Of a stretch of DNA of 5,993 nt, positions 4,585 through 5,993 are shown piece by piece (the stretch's first letter is position 1; every line of letters begins with the position of its first letter). Made by a program: the position numbers and the translations under genes. A model generated the notes under the pieces. The model saw nothing but the letters and a program-made list of their open reading frames with translations, ran no database searches and had not been told where the DNA came from. The DNA is taken from the NCBI RefSeq assembly GCF_035938995.1, contig NZ_DASZGI010000171.1:1-5993 (forward strand). The letters run 5' to 3'. Source of the DNA: DASZGI01 sp035938995 (GTDB lineage Bacteria > Actinomycetota > Actinomycetes > Streptomycetales > Catenulisporaceae).

Positions 4585-5993
4585 TCGCAGGCGCGTCGAC
4601 CATGACGACAGGAGCGACGGTCCCGGACCTGGAGGCTTTCCGCGTGCTGGCCGCGGACCGGCGTGTCGTGCCGGTCACCCGCCGGTTCCTCGCCGACGGC
4701 GAGACGCCGATCGGGCTGTACCGCAAGCTGGCCGGGGAACGGCCGGGCACCTTCCTGTTGGAGTCGGCCGAGCAGGGCGTGTGGTCGCGCTACTCCTTCA
4801 TCGGGGTGCGCGGGGACCTGGCGCTCACCGAACGGGACGGCGAAGCGCTGTGGATCGGCGAGCCGCCGGCCGGAATCCCCCGCGAGGGCGCGCCGCTCGA
4901 CGTGCTCGCGGCGGCCCTCGATGCGCTGCGCACCCCCCGTGACGCGAGCCGCGCCGACCTGCCGCCGCTGACCGGCGGATTCGTCGGCTACCTCGGCTAC
5001 GACACGGTGCGCCGGCTCGAGCGGATCGGCGACCACGCGAAGGACGACCTCGGCCTGCCCGAGCTCACCCTGCTGCTCGCGGACGACCTCGCCGTGCTCG
5101 ACCACAGCGACGGCTCGGTCACCCTGATCGCCAACGCCGTCAACCACAACGGCACCCCCGATGGCGTGGACGGTGCGTACGCCCGCGCGGTCGCCCGCCT
5201 CGACGCGATGACCGCCGACCTGGCCCGGCCGGTCGGCCAGCAGACCTCGACGATCGCCCCCGTCCCGATCGGCCCCGGCTCCCGTTTCACCGCGAATCGG
5301 ACCAGTGAGGACTATCGCGAGGTGGTCGAGCGGGCCAAGGAGGAGATCCGCGCGGGCGAGGCGTTCCAGATCGTGCTCTCCCAGCGGTTCGAGGCCCCGA
5401 CCGAGGCGTCCGCGCTCGACATCTATCGCGTTTTGCGCGCGACGAACCCGAGCCCGTATATGTACCTTTTCCGGTTCCCCGCGGCCGAAGGCGCGCAAGG
5501 CTTCGACGTCGTCGGTTCCTCCCCAGAGGCGCTGGTCAAGGTGACCGACGGCGAGGCGATGCTCCATCCGATCGCGGGCACCCGTCCGCGCGGGGCGACC
5601 CCGGAGCGGGACGCCGCTCTCGCCGCTGAGCTGCTCGCCGACCCCAAAGAGCGCGCCGAGCACCTGATGCTGGTCGACCTCGGCCGCAACGACCTCGGCC
5701 GGGTCAGCGCGCCCGGCACGGTGGAAGTGCTCGATTTCATGCAGATCGAGCGGTACAGCCACGTGATGCACATCGTGTCCACGGTGGTCGGGCGCGTCGC
5801 CGAGGACCGCGCCGCGCTCGACGTGCTGCTCGCGACCTTCCCCGCCGGGACGCTCTCCGGCGCGCCCAAGCCCCGCGCCATGCAGATCATCGACGAGCTC
5901 GAGCCCACCCGCCGCGGCCTGTACGGCGGCTGCGTCGGCTATCTGGACTTCGCCGGGAACTGCGACACCGCGATCGCGATCCGCACCGCGCTG
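4581..5993 (+). CDS. trpE: Anthranilate synthase component I (3'-truncated)
   Basis: TrpE makes anthranilate from chorismate, with ammonia supplied by a TrpG glutaminase, as the first committed step to tryptophan. The 471 visible residues run off the window end; perhaps 40-60 are missing, including the final GGG-containing block. The chorismate-binding core shows GSSPEALV, HPIAGT (329-334), DLGRND (366-371), HVMH (394-397) and FPAGTLSGAPK (420-430). Ala in PIAGT, where aminodeoxychorismate synthase PabB has Lys (PIKGT), supports anthranilate synthase. The tryptophan feedback site appears intact: LLES (59-62) and NPSPYM (289-294). The start is uncertain: ATG at 4572, 4581 and 4602 are in frame and all have weak ribosome sites. 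I chose 4581 because it gives an N-terminus of family-like length and abuts the ATGA overlap. It lies 16 bp after hisI, without room for an attenuator. A C-terminal TrpG fusion cannot be excluded. Confidence 0.96.
   Translation, partial: MIAGASTMTTGATVPDLEAFRVLAADRRVVPVTRRFLADGETPIGLYRKLAGERPGTFLLESAEQGVWSRYSFIGVRGDLALTERDGEALWIGEPPAGIPREGAPLDVLAAALDALRTPRDASRADLPPLTGGFVGYLGYDTVRRLERIGDHAKDDLGLPELTLLLADDLAVLDHSDGSVTLIANAVNHNGTPDGVDGAYARAVARLDAMTADLARPVGQQTSTIAPVPIGPGSRFTANRTSEDYREVVERAKEEIRAGEAFQIVLSQRFEAPTEASALDIYRVLRATNPSPYMYLFRFPAAEGAQGFDVVGSSPEALVKVTDGEAMLHPIAGTRPRGATPERDAALAAELLADPKERAEHLMLVDLGRNDLGRVSAPGTVEVLDFMQIERYSHVMHIVSTVVGRVAEDRAALDVLLATFPAGTLSGAPKPRAMQIIDELEPTRRGLYGGCVGYLDFAGNCDTAIAIRTAL

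Noticed and set aside
4631..4646. GGAGG followed 8 nt later by an in-frame GTG as an alternative trpE start
   Set aside because: It would remove the EAFR part of the family N-terminus, just before VVPVTR. The match is probably chance from Leu-Glu-Ala codons.
4488..5771. A 427-codon minus-strand open frame opposite trpE
   Set aside because: trpE shows unbroken family motifs on the other strand; the antisense product has biased composition and no recognisable fold.
4581..5993. PabB or isochorismate synthase instead of TrpE
   Set aside because: PIAGT in place of PIKGT, the LLES and NPSPYM feedback-site motifs, and close resemblance to actinomycete TrpE along the whole length favour TrpE.

Overview
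The window is compact, very GC-rich DNA (roughly 70% G+C by eye, with G or C at most third codon positions). GTG starts, overlapping genes, PIG-V-like bacterial mannosyltransferases and a hisI-trpE gene pair all point to a high-GC actinomycete chromosome. I cannot resolve the genus from the sequence. No mobile element, CRISPR array, tRNA or rRNA is visible.

Layout. (1) Positions 1-1479, + strand: the 3' part of a half-size ABC exporter gene (membrane domain plus ATPase). Its start lies before the window. (2) Positions 1480-1535: a short convergent spacer with an imperfect hairpin and a small tandem duplication at the stop of the next gene. (3) Positions 1536-4030, - strand: two paralogous multi-pass membrane proteins of the PIG-V / GPI-mannosyltransferase-2-like family (GT-C fold). 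The second gene's GTG start overlaps the first gene's TGA stop, so they form a two-gene, translationally coupled operon. (4) Positions 4031-4135: a 105-bp divergent intergenic region with a 9-bp direct repeat spaced about two helical turns apart and a possible -10 element placed for a leaderless hisI transcript. (5) Positions 4136-4564, + strand: hisI, phosphoribosyl-AMP cyclohydrolase. (6) Positions 4581-5993, + strand: trpE, anthranilate synthase component I, cut by the window end.

How the genes fit together. hisI and trpE lie 16 bp apart and look co-transcribed. This puts a histidine step and the first committed tryptophan step under shared control. That is consistent with the known link between the two pathways in actinomycetes: both consume PRPP, and both use the dual-substrate isomerase PriA. 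The mannosyltransferase pair probably acts on polyprenyl-phosphate-linked mannose to decorate a cell-envelope lipid, glycan or protein; the acceptor is unknown. The ABC exporter converges on this pair and has no clear functional tie to it. The ordinary genes explain nearly all of the window. I did not find a convincing novel system. The points most worth a second look are the tandem mannosyltransferases, the short regulatory regions around hisI, and the hisI-trpE junction.
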